The notes under the pieces are model-generated. The model was not told where the DNA came from and made no database searches. It saw nothing but the letters and a program-made list of their open reading frames with translations. DNA of 64,000 bases from the NCBI GenBank assembly GCA_964525605.1, contig CAZGKT010000001.1, forward strand, positions 135,925 to 199,924, read 5' to 3'. Each line of letters begins with the position of its first letter. The first letter of the stretch is position 1. Origin of the DNA: CAVTWJ01 sp964525605 (GTDB taxonomy: Bacteria > Oederibacteriota > Muellerivitia > Muellerivitales > Muellerivitaceae). The position numbers and the translations under genes were made by a program. Of the stretch, positions 40,355 through 48,821 are shown piece after piece.

Positions 40355-41173
40355 TTAGAAGTCTTCCATGTTACCGAAGCGAACATCCAAACTTGGGAAA
40401 TCAACCACAGCATAATTCCCTTGAAATAGGGGGCCAGGGTTCACCACCGTGGTTTTGCCCATTTTCACCAAACCTTGCCCCAATTTTGCGCGGCCACAAA
40501 TGACAAGAGTAGGTGAAACCCTTTCAATAATTTCATTGATTAACAAAACTCCACAATGTTCACCGTCAGACATATCCAAACGACAGACAGGCGGGGAATG
40601 GAACAGCAAAATCTTATCCCCTGGGAAATACTCCAAACGCCTAAGCGAAAATTCAGCCCATGAGGTTGAATATTGAAGGATCAATTCCCTTTGATCTTCG
40701 CTCAATGTTATTTCACCTCCGAAACCCGCCACCGAAAAAGCTTCCTCATGGTGAAGCATTTCATGCGTTGGCTGTAAATTGGGGTAGATGCTCGAAAGAT
40801 TGTAAATGGTTTTGAAATAATGGGCCTCGGGCGCATCCTCCAAACCCGGTATCTCATAGATGGTTTTTTGTGTGTCCGCCAGGGCCAATAAAAACTGCTG
40901 GAGATGGATGCTGTCCTCGTGAAATTCTTTTTGTATCACTGGGGAATCAAGGTCGGGTTTGCTGTGAAACTTTCGCGCCGTCTCATATTCTAACAACCTT
41001 TTTTCACCACGCATGGATCCGCCACAATAGAAAATAAAATCTGGTTCCTCATTCCGCACCAACAAAGGAATGAAGGGCAAATATTTGGTGGCACCTTGAT
41101 AATCGGAAAGGCAAATAAATTTCAAAGAAACCCCCGGTTTAGTTTTCGCGGCCCGCACCAATTCTGTCGACAA
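40355..41173 (-). CDS. Metallophosphoesterase-fold protein with degenerate metal site (predicted pseudoenzyme)
   Basis: The C-terminal part (PTLVICGRAKLGQGLVKMGK, then TTVVNPGPLFQGNYAVVDF) and the N-terminal ICLSDYQG with DFIFYCGGSMRG follow the layout of Icc/calcineurin-like phosphoesterases. The metal ligands are changed throughout. The usual DxH reads Asp24-Tyr-Gln26, GD reads Gly51-Gly52, GNH(D/E) reads Gly110-Leu-Glu-Asp, and GHxH reads Gly227-Arg-Ala-Lys230. Only Asp24 and His192 of the usual ligands are kept. I therefore predict a binding or regulatory role, not catalysis. The start is uncertain: a TTG at 41173 has little upstream signal; a TTG at 41125, just before LKFICLSD, is an alternative. 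Confidence 0.75.
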   Translation of the reverse strand: MSTELVRAAKTKPGVSLKFICLSDYQGATKYLPFIPLLVRNEEPDFIFYCGGSMRGEKRLLEYETARKFHSKPDLDSPVIQKEFHEDSIHLQQFLLALADTQKTIYEIPGLEDAPEAHYFKTIYNLSSIYPNLQPTHEMLHHEEAFSVAGFGGEITLSEDQRELILQYSTSWAEFSLRRLEYFPGDKILLFHSPPVCRLDMSDGEHCGVLLINEIIERVSPTLVICGRAKLGQGLVKMGKTTVVNPGPLFQGNYAVVDFPSLDVRFGNMEDF

Positions 41174-41259
41174 CTCATATGACTCATTGCTTCAAGTTTC
41201 GAGTTTCATTACAATTCAATATAACATTTTCCCACCCTCAATGGATGAGAGAAGGCTCA

Positions 41260-42585
41260 ATGAGGAAATTTCAAAATCTATACCTCAAGATGACCGACGG
41301 GACTTTAAAACACATCAATCCCCTAACCGGCACAGAGGTTTGGACAGTTCCCGACCGAGCCCACCGCCCTCTGACCAACCGATCCCTTAGTCCTCCGAAG
41401 CTTTTGGAACACCAGGCGAAGGAAAATTATTGCGATTTTTGCACTTCGGGATATTTTCGGACCCCTCCCGAAAAGTCCCGGTTGATTCAAAACTGGGACG
41501 GCCATTATCAGAAGCTTGATAAGGTCAACCCTGACATGATTGACGCCACGAAGTCGGTTTTCCGCCGGGTGGCCAATTTATTTGAGATCGTCACGATCGA
41601 TTATTGGGTCAAAAACCACGGTTTTAAATTATCACTTCCCCAATCCCAATGGATGCAGAATTACCTGGACAATCCGAAGGGCTGGGAACATGTCAGCCAA
41701 ATCATCTATACGAAGCTTCGTCTGCTGGGAAAAACTCCGGAAGATATTGAGTCATTGACTTCAAACGATATTCGCAAACTGTCCGAGTCTTTCTTCGGAG
41801 GAGCCCATGAATTGATTATCGCGGGTCGGCATTTCAAACCCGGTGCCACAACGGATCATGAGTATTATTCCTCTGGAGAAATGTCCGATGAAGAACATTA
41901 TTGGTTCATGCAATTCACGATCGAAGCCTTGACGGATATTTATCAGCACAATCCCTTCATCCGATATGTGACTATTTTTCAAAACTGGCTTCAACCCGCC
42001 GGAGCATCCCTTGATCATCTTCACAAACAGCTCGTGGGCCTAGACGAATGGGGGACCTCTATTCAAGCCGAGGTGGAAATCGCCCGGGATCATCCCAACA
42101 TTTACAATGACGCCATTATTAATTTTTCCGCCCAAAACCACCTGATTTTCGCTGAGAACGATCATGCGATCGCCCTAGCGGAACTCGGACACCGCTTTCC
42201 CACCTTAGCAATCTATTCCAAATCTAAAAATGCCCGCCCCGAGGAACATACTCCGGAAGAGTTGCGAGGATTTTCCGATCTGGTTCACGCCTGTCACGCC
42301 GCCATGGGAAGTCATATTCCCTGTAACGAGGAATGGTATTATTCTCCCCGGGACGCGGTAAATGTCATGCCTTGGCATATCCTTATCAAGTGGAGGACCG
42401 TTAATCAGGCGGGTTTTGAAGGTGGAACCAAAATATACATTAACCCGCTCTCCCCAGTCGCAGTGAGGGATATCATTGTTCCAAGACTCTACGAATTACG
42501 ACACACCGGAAAATTAAAAAATTTGCGGATCGCCACCGAATGCGTCCTAACCCCAAATCCGCTTCAATACTGCCAAAACAAGTAA
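41260..42585 (+). CDS. DUF4921-like, GalT/HIT-superfamily protein
   Basis: This 441-residue protein resembles the DUF4921 family and galactose-1-phosphate uridylyltransferase. KMTDGTLKHINPLTGTEVWT and VPDRAHRPL open the protein, a CDFC pair could bind zinc, and GASLDHLHKQLVGLD contains the HxHxQ-type nucleotidyl-transfer motif. A second His-rich block is PWHILIKWRT. The family is probably a nucleotidyltransferase or hydrolase acting on nucleotide sugars, but no reaction is established to my knowledge. I choose the ATG at 41260 because GAAGG lies four bases upstream; the frame opens at 41179 without ribosome site. It diverges from the phosphoesterase-like gene and converges on the GT-C-like gene, 11 bases apart. 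Confidence 0.75.
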   Translation: MRKFQNLYLKMTDGTLKHINPLTGTEVWTVPDRAHRPLTNRSLSPPKLLEHQAKENYCDFCTSGYFRTPPEKSRLIQNWDGHYQKLDKVNPDMIDATKSVFRRVANLFEIVTIDYWVKNHGFKLSLPQSQWMQNYLDNPKGWEHVSQIIYTKLRLLGKTPEDIESLTSNDIRKLSESFFGGAHELIIAGRHFKPGATTDHEYYSSGEMSDEEHYWFMQFTIEALTDIYQHNPFIRYVTIFQNWLQPAGASLDHLHKQLVGLDEWGTSIQAEVEIARDHPNIYNDAIINFSAQNHLIFAENDHAIALAELGHRFPTLAIYSKSKNARPEEHTPEELRGFSDLVHACHAAMGSHIPCNEEWYYSPRDAVNVMPWHILIKWRTVNQAGFEGGTKIYINPLSPVAVRDIIVPRLYELRHTGKLKNLRIATECVLTPNPLQYCQNK

Positions 42586-42596
42586 AATCCACACAA

Positions 42597-44876
42597 TCAT
42601 TCGACTTGTCGGTAATCTTTCAAAGCTCCTTTGCACAAACTTCCGACGTCAATGGATTTACCATAAACCATTCCTCCATTGCCTGGTGCCATTCTTAAAT
42701 AACACCCGAGGGCCCGTGCAGCACTTTTTTTGTCTCCCGCGCTTAAGTCAACGCGTCTTTCAATCTCATACCCCCATCCCCACTCAGGACAACGTTTTAA
42801 TAATAGTTTAGCTTCTTCTAATCCCTCGCGAACATTATCTGGATTCGATTCCACCAACCGAATAATTTTTTCCTGCAACCCCGGCAAATCCTTTAACGGG
42901 AAGGAATGTGGGGATGGCGTTTCCTCAACAAGATACACTGTGCAATTTTCAAGGCAAAGAAGGGGGTTGGCATAGTGCTTCCAAAATTCGATGTATGAAA
43001 CCTCCGGTATCCCAGTTACCTCAAATCCCTTCTCCTTCCCCGACATCATGACCGCCTCTTCCCTTTGATACAGGATGTATTTAACACCTTCTTCCTTTAA
43101 TCGTCTGGCCAATCCCTCTGCCGTCTGAGCACTTGCCGCCCACTTGAAAAGAATTGGTTCTTTCCAAAAGAAATCAACATACGACATTCGGCACAGGGGA
43201 TAGGTTTGGAAAACCCCAAAGGCCAAAACCTTATCCCGCGGAGAGGAGTTATTTTCTATTTCGCGATAAGCAGCATAGGTATCCAAGTTAAAAGAATAAT
43301 TTCTTTTAAGGCGAACCAACGAATCTTCCATTCCGATAGCCGTGGCATAGGGAGCGGTCGTTTGAATTTGCGTGAAAAGAGTTAACACGAACGAAAAAAT
43401 GATCCCCACGAAAAATATTAATTTCGCCTTCGATCCCCCGTCCCGAAAGGCCTCGCCCCAAAGAAAAGTGGCCAGAACCAATAATGCCAAGCAACCACCC
43501 GATCCATGTCTGAGGTTCGTACAAAGTAGAGCCCAGATCCCAAAATAAATTAAAGTGAATATGATCAATAGAAAAATTCTTTTTTCTCTAGTTTTAATCC
43601 ATACCCCCCATGGCAAGGACATAAAAACCAATGGCGTCCAGGAAGCCCCCAATCCATTTTCAGGGGTAAAAAAAACAAGCCAAAGCCGCTTTAACGATTC
43701 AAAAATATTTTCGCCGAAAATCCTTCCCGTGTCGGTCCAAAGCGCCATTTCCATAGAGGGATCAAACCCTGGAGGTCCACCGAAAACACCTGTCCCGAGA
43801 GGATAAACAGGGTTCCCATTGGCCATTCCATTTCGTAAATACCAGGGTAATGGGCAAAGAACAAAAACAGCAAATAACACCCAATTCATCTTTGTTTTAA
43901 ATACTCCCGGCTTTGCAAGCAAAAGCAATGCGGTTACCCCCACCATCCCCAACAGCGCCGTGTATTTCGTGGCAATAGCCGCGCCCATAAAAAAGAACCC
44001 GTTCAGAAGCCAAACCTTTTGGCGCGGTTTTTCAATAAATTCCAAAAGCGAGATCAGGGATAAAATCTCAAACAGAGCCAAATGTCCCTCGACATATCCC
44101 CATGCAAACAATGCCAAAAAGAAGGGACAGGTTAAAAAGATGCAGGGCCCTAGATACGCGGGAAATCCTTTGGAAGCGGGATATACCATTAAAATCCAAA
44201 CGGTCAATCCTACTGAGATGGCCATGGAAGCTTTCGCCATAAATTCTCCGCCCATAGCCCAAAATCCGGCCCAAATCATTTCAACGAATTTGGGCATATC
44301 CCCTGTGTGATTTGTCCAATGAATGGGGAGCGAGTGAAGTCTCACCACTTCGCCTGCAAAGCGGAAATGATCCAATACCGCGTCCCAAATTAAAGGGGGT
44401 GATAAAAACTCAAACATCCAGACACAAAGAATGAAAATTCCACCCCCGATCACCCAGGGTTTCAGAACCGGAATTTTAAAATTTTTAACCCGGGATACAA
44501 AATCAAATAATCCTCGGGGAACGAAGGGCAGAAAAAAACAAATAGCTGTCAGGGGAAATAAAAGTCCATTAACCGCCCATCCAAACGAATAACATGAAAA
44601 CATGCACAGGACCGCGGTATGGGCAAAAGGATCTCGAAGTTTTGAATCCAAAGAGCCAAGAAAAAGTCTCGAGATTGAAGAGGCCCACCCGCACCAGCCA
44701 AGCCAAACCGGGATGGCCATTAAGATCGCTGTCAGACGAATACGCCAATAGTCCCCCGCGAGGCTCGGATCCCAGGGAGTGTCCAAAAGTATGCGAAACG
44801 AGGGATGTAAAAATGAAAATTTTGTTGCCAAAAGAAAAAGAACGAAAAAGAAGAGTGAAAAAAGCGTTCGGGTCAA
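42597..44876 (-). CDS. Polytopic GT-C-like membrane protein with soluble C-terminal domain
   Basis: This 759-residue protein has about 12 predicted membrane segments in its first 520 residues. A soluble domain with AYREIENNSSPRDKVLAFGV and a C-terminal alpha-helical part follow. An outer-loop segment SPPLIWDAVLDHFRFAGEVV and YGYVEGHLALFE-like spacing fit GT-C transferases of the ArnT/PMT type, but I do not recognise a named family. The start is TTG with AAGG seven bases upstream. The soluble tail (about 520-760) may bind acceptor or carrier. No terminator is visible in the 11-base gap to the convergent gene. Confidence 0.72.
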   Translation of the reverse strand: MTRTLFSLFFFVLFLLATKFSFLHPSFRILLDTPWDPSLAGDYWRIRLTAILMAIPVWLGWCGWASSISRLFLGSLDSKLRDPFAHTAVLCMFSCYSFGWAVNGLLFPLTAICFFLPFVPRGLFDFVSRVKNFKIPVLKPWVIGGGIFILCVWMFEFLSPPLIWDAVLDHFRFAGEVVRLHSLPIHWTNHTGDMPKFVEMIWAGFWAMGGEFMAKASMAISVGLTVWILMVYPASKGFPAYLGPCIFLTCPFFLALFAWGYVEGHLALFEILSLISLLEFIEKPRQKVWLLNGFFFMGAAIATKYTALLGMVGVTALLLLAKPGVFKTKMNWVLFAVFVLCPLPWYLRNGMANGNPVYPLGTGVFGGPPGFDPSMEMALWTDTGRIFGENIFESLKRLWLVFFTPENGLGASWTPLVFMSLPWGVWIKTREKRIFLLIIFTLIYFGIWALLCTNLRHGSGGCLALLVLATFLWGEAFRDGGSKAKLIFFVGIIFSFVLTLFTQIQTTAPYATAIGMEDSLVRLKRNYSFNLDTYAAYREIENNSSPRDKVLAFGVFQTYPLCRMSYVDFFWKEPILFKWAASAQTAEGLARRLKEEGVKYILYQREEAVMMSGKEKGFEVTGIPEVSYIEFWKHYANPLLCLENCTVYLVEETPSPHSFPLKDLPGLQEKIIRLVESNPDNVREGLEEAKLLLKRCPEWGWGYEIERRVDLSAGDKKSAARALGCYLRMAPGNGGMVYGKSIDVGSLCKGALKDYRQVE

Positions 44877-44909
44877 TCCATGGCCTTTAAATCATACTTA
44901 CCGGTTGGT

Positions 44910-44937
44910 TTGACAATCAGTGTTCAAAAAGTATAAT
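44910..44937 (+). promoter_or_regulatory. tRNA-Leu promoter
   Basis: TTGACA (44910-44915) and TATAAT (44932-44937) both match the sigma70 consensus perfectly, with a 16-base spacer, about 46 bases before the tRNA gene. Confidence 0.8.
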
Positions 44938-44982
44938 ACGCTTCCTTTCCATTGGAAGGAATCAGCCTTCACGTTGATTTAA

Positions 44983-45066
44983 GCCCGGGTGGTGAAATGG
45001 CAGACACGTACGCTTGAGGTGCGTATGGGGAAACCCGTGCGGGTTCGAGTCCCGCCTCGGGCACCA
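44983..45066 (+). tRNA. tRNA-Leu (anticodon GAG)
   Basis: The 84-base gene begins GCCCGGGTGGTGAAATGG and has anticodon stem TACGC/GCGTA with loop TTGAGGT. A long variable arm typical of class II tRNAs, the T-loop GGTTCGAGTCC and an encoded CCA end follow. Confidence 0.97.
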
Positions 45067-45080
45067 TTTTGAACAAATTC

Positions 45081-45116
45081 AAAGCCACAAATTCCTTAGG
45101 AATTTGTGGCTTTTTT
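45081..45116 (+). terminator. tRNA-Leu terminator
   Basis: A long near-perfect hairpin (AAGCCACAAATTCC/GGAATTTGTGGCTT, 3-base loop) followed by T residues lies 15 bases past the tRNA. Confidence 0.85.
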
Positions 45117-45170
45117 ATAAAGAGAAATTGATAGTACCCCGCCAAAGGGCGGGTTCACCATTAAAACAAA

Positions 45171-45201
45171 AAACCGTGAAACCTTATCGGGTTCACGGTT
45201 T
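45171..45201 (-). terminator. Terminator of the secreted-protein/epimerase operon
   Basis: The stem AAACCGTGAA/TTCACGGTTT with an 11-base loop and flanking A and T runs lies about 35 bases past the stop at 45237. It could act in both directions. Confidence 0.75.
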
Positions 45202-45236
45202 TTTCACCGAACTTTCAGCCTTATTTTGAATTTGTC

Positions 45237-46298
45237 CTACTTCATCTTCTCTTTCACCGCCAAAGCGTCCGGGTTATCACTCTGGAAAGTAAAGGCGGTT
45301 TTTAAATAAAAAGTCGCGTCCTTTTTTGATCCTTTGTCCAGCAGAGCTTGTGCGACTGCCGCATAGTATGTGGCTCTCATGGACGCGAAATCCTTTCCAA
45401 CGATTCCGCTTTTGTGAACTTCTTGGAAAAATGCGCTAGCTTCCTGCCCGAGTTGGGCGATTTTATTATCTTGAATCCGGGCCGGTACTATTTCGGTCTT
45501 TAGTTTCACAAGAGAAGCCTGAGCGTCCAAGGGTTCATCCCACCATCCCTTTCCCTTCTTTTTAGGCGCCGCTGCCACTGCAACGGGAGTCGCGGCAGAG
45601 ACCACCACCGCCGGTGCCGTGACGGGCACAGGAGTCGCAATTCGAAGAGAGCTTCCAGCCCAAGTACCCGCGGCCGAAACCACGATTTGATCCACATACA
45701 GATCCTGCGTCTCGTCCCAATCAAAAGCATGGTCCGCTGTCGCTCGATCCTTGGGGGTTTCCTTCGCGGAACAAAGAATCTCGTTCGGGGTAACCGCCGC
45801 AAAAAGCTGGGGCGACATAACTTCTAATACCGGCTTCATTGTACCGGCCAGATAGGTGTAACCCCGAACCACCTGGTTTCCCTTCAAGTCATCCCGTTGA
45901 TAAATGAGAAAGACGTGCCTTTTTTCAGTGTCCGTGAAGACCTTGACCCAGAGAATGGGACCGCCGTCATCCGAGAAATTTTTGATGTACTTCTTCTGGG
46001 TCGGATCGTAAAAACAAACCGCCAAGGTCTGGCTGTGGGGTTTGTCTAAATCACCGACCGGAACAGCCTGGCGGTATATCAAAATCAAATCCCTTTGGTT
46101 CAAGCCCCTCACATCCTCGAAATCGAACAAGCCCTTGCTTTCCAGTTTCCCATCGTCGGAAAGCCATGGAAGATTCTCAAGTAAATGATCCTTGGGTAGA
46201 ACCGAATCGGTCGGGGAATCCTGAGCCCAAACCCTGACCGGCAAAGTTGTCCACGCCAAAACTGCCAAAACGATGATTCCCTTTATCCCCTTGCACAT
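45237..46298 (-). CDS. Secreted protein of unknown function
   Basis: I do not recognise this 353-residue protein. It has a signal peptide (ending near RVWAQ) and a beta-rich N-terminal domain (about 25-200, with DLILIYRQAVPVGDLDKPHS and LWVKVFTDTEKRHVFLIYQR). An Ala/Val/Pro linker (about 220-255) follows, then a helical C-terminal domain (about 270-353) that resembles a tetratricopeptide pair. The chosen ATG at 46298 has GGAGG five bases upstream; the open frame starts 11 codons earlier without ribosome site. It lies 34 bases after the epimerase gene on the same strand, so the two probably share a transcript. Confidence 0.75.
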   Translation of the reverse strand: MCKGIKGIIVLAVLAWTTLPVRVWAQDSPTDSVLPKDHLLENLPWLSDDGKLESKGLFDFEDVRGLNQRDLILIYRQAVPVGDLDKPHSQTLAVCFYDPTQKKYIKNFSDDGGPILWVKVFTDTEKRHVFLIYQRDDLKGNQVVRGYTYLAGTMKPVLEVMSPQLFAAVTPNEILCSAKETPKDRATADHAFDWDETQDLYVDQIVVSAAGTWAGSSLRIATPVPVTAPAVVVSAATPVAVAAAPKKKGKGWWDEPLDAQASLVKLKTEIVPARIQDNKIAQLGQEASAFFQEVHKSGIVGKDFASMRATYYAAVAQALLDKGSKKDATFYLKTAFTFQSDNPDALAVKEKMK

Positions 46299-46332
46299 AA
46301 ACCCCTCCGGTATAAATCTGCGATTGGCCACA

Positions 46333-47325
46333 TTATCCCTTTATCCAGCCCTCTTGTTGATAAAAACTTGCCGCATCCCGCACGCCTTTTTCAAGGTTCC
46401 ATTGTGGCTTGAAACCCAATTGGGCGCGAATCTTTCCGTTATCACAGGTCCAATGGGTATAAAAAGCCTCTTTTACCTTGTCCACATTCAGCATGGAGGC
46501 TTTCCCGCTTATTTTCTCAGCCAATTCTCCCGCATAAGCGACAATCCGAACCACCCCCATGGGAATCGGGATGGTTCGAAATTTCCGCCTCATCGCCTTG
46601 CCGATTTCCCGGGTCAGCTCCTGCCAACTGTAGGGTATGCCGTCCGACACGAAATAAACCTGACCTACCGCCTTAGGCGAATGGCCCGCCAATAGAATGG
46701 CGTTCACTAGATCTTGCACATGGACGAAACTGACTTCCTGCTTTAAGGATGGGAGCAAAACCCAGCCATCCTTCACCATTTTGAAATAGGCGAAAATATC
46801 GGTTTCACGCGGCCCATACACAGCGCCTGGCCGGAGAATCGTCAAGGGAAGTCTTTTTCCGTAAGCCTGGGCTAATTCCTCTCCCTTGAATTTCGTCACA
46901 CCATAAAGCGAAACAGGCTGACAGGGTAAATTTTCTTTGAGGGGCTTTCCGTCCCGGCTAGGTCCCGCCGCAGACAAAGAGCTGACATAAACAAGCCTTT
47001 TCAGCCCTTTCACTTTCAACGCCGCCTCGCACACATTCCGTGTTCCCTCGGCGTTGACCTCGTTTAATTTTATAAAGCTAGAACCTCGTAATATTCCCGC
47101 CAAATGGTAAATGACCTTAACGCCTTGAGCGGCCTTCACCACCGAATCGCGATCCGTGACATCCCCATAGCACAATTGAATTTGCGGCCCCACTTTGAAA
47201 GGAATTTTGCTTGTCTTGCGAACTAGCAGGTTTACCTTCACGCCGTTTTGGGCCAGTTTTTCCGCCAAGTGGCTTCCCACAAAGCCGCTTGCGCCGGTCA
47301 CTAATACTGGGGATGAAAATTTCAT
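46333..47325 (-). CDS. NAD(P)-dependent SDR-family epimerase/dehydratase; candidate ceramide reductase
   Basis: This is an extended short-chain dehydrogenase of 330 residues. The Rossmann motif is LVTGASGFVGSHLAEKL. It has YVSSLSAAGPS and the catalytic YGVTKFKGE (YxxxK). The substrate part GRETDIFAYF-like region and HVQDLVNAILLAGHSPKAVG follow the 3-beta-HSD/epimerase pattern. The ATG at 47325 has AGGA six bases upstream; the frame opens at a TTG 8 codons earlier. In Caulobacter an enzyme of this class (CerR) reduces a ceramide precursor beside serine palmitoyltransferase. The divergent SPT-like neighbour makes that role plausible here, but a sugar or sterol-type substrate cannot be excluded. 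Confidence 0.85.
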   Translation of the reverse strand: MKFSSPVLVTGASGFVGSHLAEKLAQNGVKVNLLVRKTSKIPFKVGPQIQLCYGDVTDRDSVVKAAQGVKVIYHLAGILRGSSFIKLNEVNAEGTRNVCEAALKVKGLKRLVYVSSLSAAGPSRDGKPLKENLPCQPVSLYGVTKFKGEELAQAYGKRLPLTILRPGAVYGPRETDIFAYFKMVKDGWVLLPSLKQEVSFVHVQDLVNAILLAGHSPKAVGQVYFVSDGIPYSWQELTREIGKAMRRKFRTIPIPMGVVRIVAYAGELAEKISGKASMLNVDKVKEAFYTHWTCDNGKIRAQLGFKPQWNLEKGVRDAASFYQQEGWIKG

Positions 47326-47354
47326 GGTAAGTCCTGGTTTATTAGGCAAAAAGT

Positions 47355-47383
47355 TTGAACTGGCAAGCGGGCATCATTATAAT
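47355..47383 (+). promoter_or_regulatory. Predicted promoter of the SPT-like gene, overlapping a divergent promoter
   Basis: On the plus strand TTGAAC (47355-47360) and TATAAT (47378-47383) are 17 bases apart. The -10 box sits in the palindrome ATTATAAT. On the minus strand TATAAT (47381-47376) is preceded after 16 bases by TTGTTG (47403-47398), toward the epimerase. A GC-rich inverted repeat (47367-47391) also spans the site. Confidence 0.6.
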
Positions 47384-47524
47384 GCCCCCGCTTCTGGCAA
47401 CAACCTTTCGAACCGTGTTTATACAAAATTTGCCCCTCCGATCGGTTTAAGACCCGCTCCCAATGGGTAAGCCGGAAAATTCAAGCTGTATTGATTAAAC
47501 CAACCCAAATCATGAAGAGGCCCC

Positions 47525-48706
47525 ATGGATATTTTTGATAAGGCGAACAATTGGACTGCGGCAGATGACGTGCGGAAGGCCGGCCTTTATCCCTACTTCC
47601 GCCCCAACACTTCCAAAATGGGGACTGAAGTCACCATTGGCGGCAAAAAAATGATCATGGTGGGCTCTAACAATTACCTGGGACTGGTTACCCATCCTGA
47701 AGTGCTTGAAGCCATGGTTAATGCCATCAATAAGTATGGTTCCGCCTGCACCGGCTCCCCTTTCCTGAACGGCACCCTCGATATCCGAGTGGAATTGGAA
47801 GAAAAATTGGCCGATTTTGTCCACATGGAAGAGACCCTTGTCTATTCCACCGGCTTCCTGGCTAACCTGGGAGCGCTCTCCACTATTGCCACCCGGGGCG
47901 ATTACATCATTTCCGACCGCGATAACCACGCCTCCATCGTCGATGGCCAAAAGCTTTCCTACGCCAAGACGGTCAAGTACCTTCATAACGACATGGAAGA
48001 CCTGGAGCGGGTCCTTTCGAACCATCCGGATGTCCCCAAACTTATCGTGACCGATGGGGTCTTCTCCATGGGAGGGGATGTTTGCCACCTTCCCAAGATC
48101 GTCGAGCTTAAGAAAAAATACAAAGCCCGGCTGATGGTGGACGAGGCCCATTCCATCGGCGTTCTCGGCCCCCAGGGGGATGGTACCGGCCCCCATTTCG
48201 GCGTTCAAAAAGATGTGGATATGGTCATGGGTACCTTTTCCAAGTCCCTGGTCTCCATCGGCGGCTTTATCGCCTCTACACACAAGGTCATCGATTATCT
48301 GCGCCACAATAGCCGCCCGCTCATCTTCACGGCCAGCCTATCCCCCGCCGACACGGCCGCCGTTTTGAAGAGCCTGGAAATCATCAAGCGCGAACCCGAC
48401 CGCCAGAAACGCCTTTGGGAAATCATCAAGCGTATGCGCACCGAGTTCAACGCCATGGGTTACAACACCCTCAACACCAATTCCGCCATCATTCCCCTCA
48501 TGGTGGGAGACAACTTGAAAACCTTCGCCATGACCAAGGAACTGGGCGAAATGGGGGTCTTCGCCACACCCGTGGTATCGCCCGCCGTGCCGCCAGAACA
48601 AACCCTCATCCGCACTTCCTACACCGCCACCCACACCGACGCCCAGTTGAGCCATGTATTGGAGGCGTTCCGCACGGTGGGCAAGAAGTATGGGGTTATC
48701 CACTAA
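47525..48706 (+). CDS. spt: Serine palmitoyltransferase-like alpha-oxoamine synthase
   Basis: This 393-residue PLP enzyme belongs to the KBL/BioF/SPT group, which condenses an amino acid with an acyl thioester. The motifs include MIMVGSNNYLGLVTHPEV, SDRDNHASIVDGQKL, LMVDEAHSIGVLG, and the PLP-lysine site MGTFSKSLVSIGGFI with Lys240. GTFSKSL followed by SIGGF is the form I know from Bacteroides-type serine palmitoyltransferases rather than from Kbl or BioF. If so, it makes 3-ketosphinganine from serine and a long acyl chain. GAGG lies four bases before the ATG. Flanking reductase-like and acyltransferase genes fit a sphingolipid route. Glycine acetyltransferase activity is the main alternative. 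Confidence 0.83.
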   Translation: MDIFDKANNWTAADDVRKAGLYPYFRPNTSKMGTEVTIGGKKMIMVGSNNYLGLVTHPEVLEAMVNAINKYGSACTGSPFLNGTLDIRVELEEKLADFVHMEETLVYSTGFLANLGALSTIATRGDYIISDRDNHASIVDGQKLSYAKTVKYLHNDMEDLERVLSNHPDVPKLIVTDGVFSMGGDVCHLPKIVELKKKYKARLMVDEAHSIGVLGPQGDGTGPHFGVQKDVDMVMGTFSKSLVSIGGFIASTHKVIDYLRHNSRPLIFTASLSPADTAAVLKSLEIIKREPDRQKRLWEIIKRMRTEFNAMGYNTLNTNSAIIPLMVGDNLKTFAMTKELGEMGVFATPVVSPAVPPEQTLIRTSYTATHTDAQLSHVLEAFRTVGKKYGVIH

Positions 48707-48821
48707 CCAGGTTGCGGGAAGGTAAACTTGCCTTCCCTGCTCCCTTAAAAAATTGTCCCCGAAGTCAAATTTCTATAGAATCTTGTCCTGTCTATTTAAT
48801 TTTTTATAGCGAGGGAAAAAC

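Noticed and set aside
44983..45116. tRNA-Leu as an integration site
   Set aside because: No integrase gene and no repeated copy of the tRNA end was seen nearby.
47510..48307. 265-codon minus-strand frame opposite the SPT-like gene
   Set aside because: The plus-strand frame has all PLP-enzyme motifs; this is an antisense shadow in GC-rich sequence.
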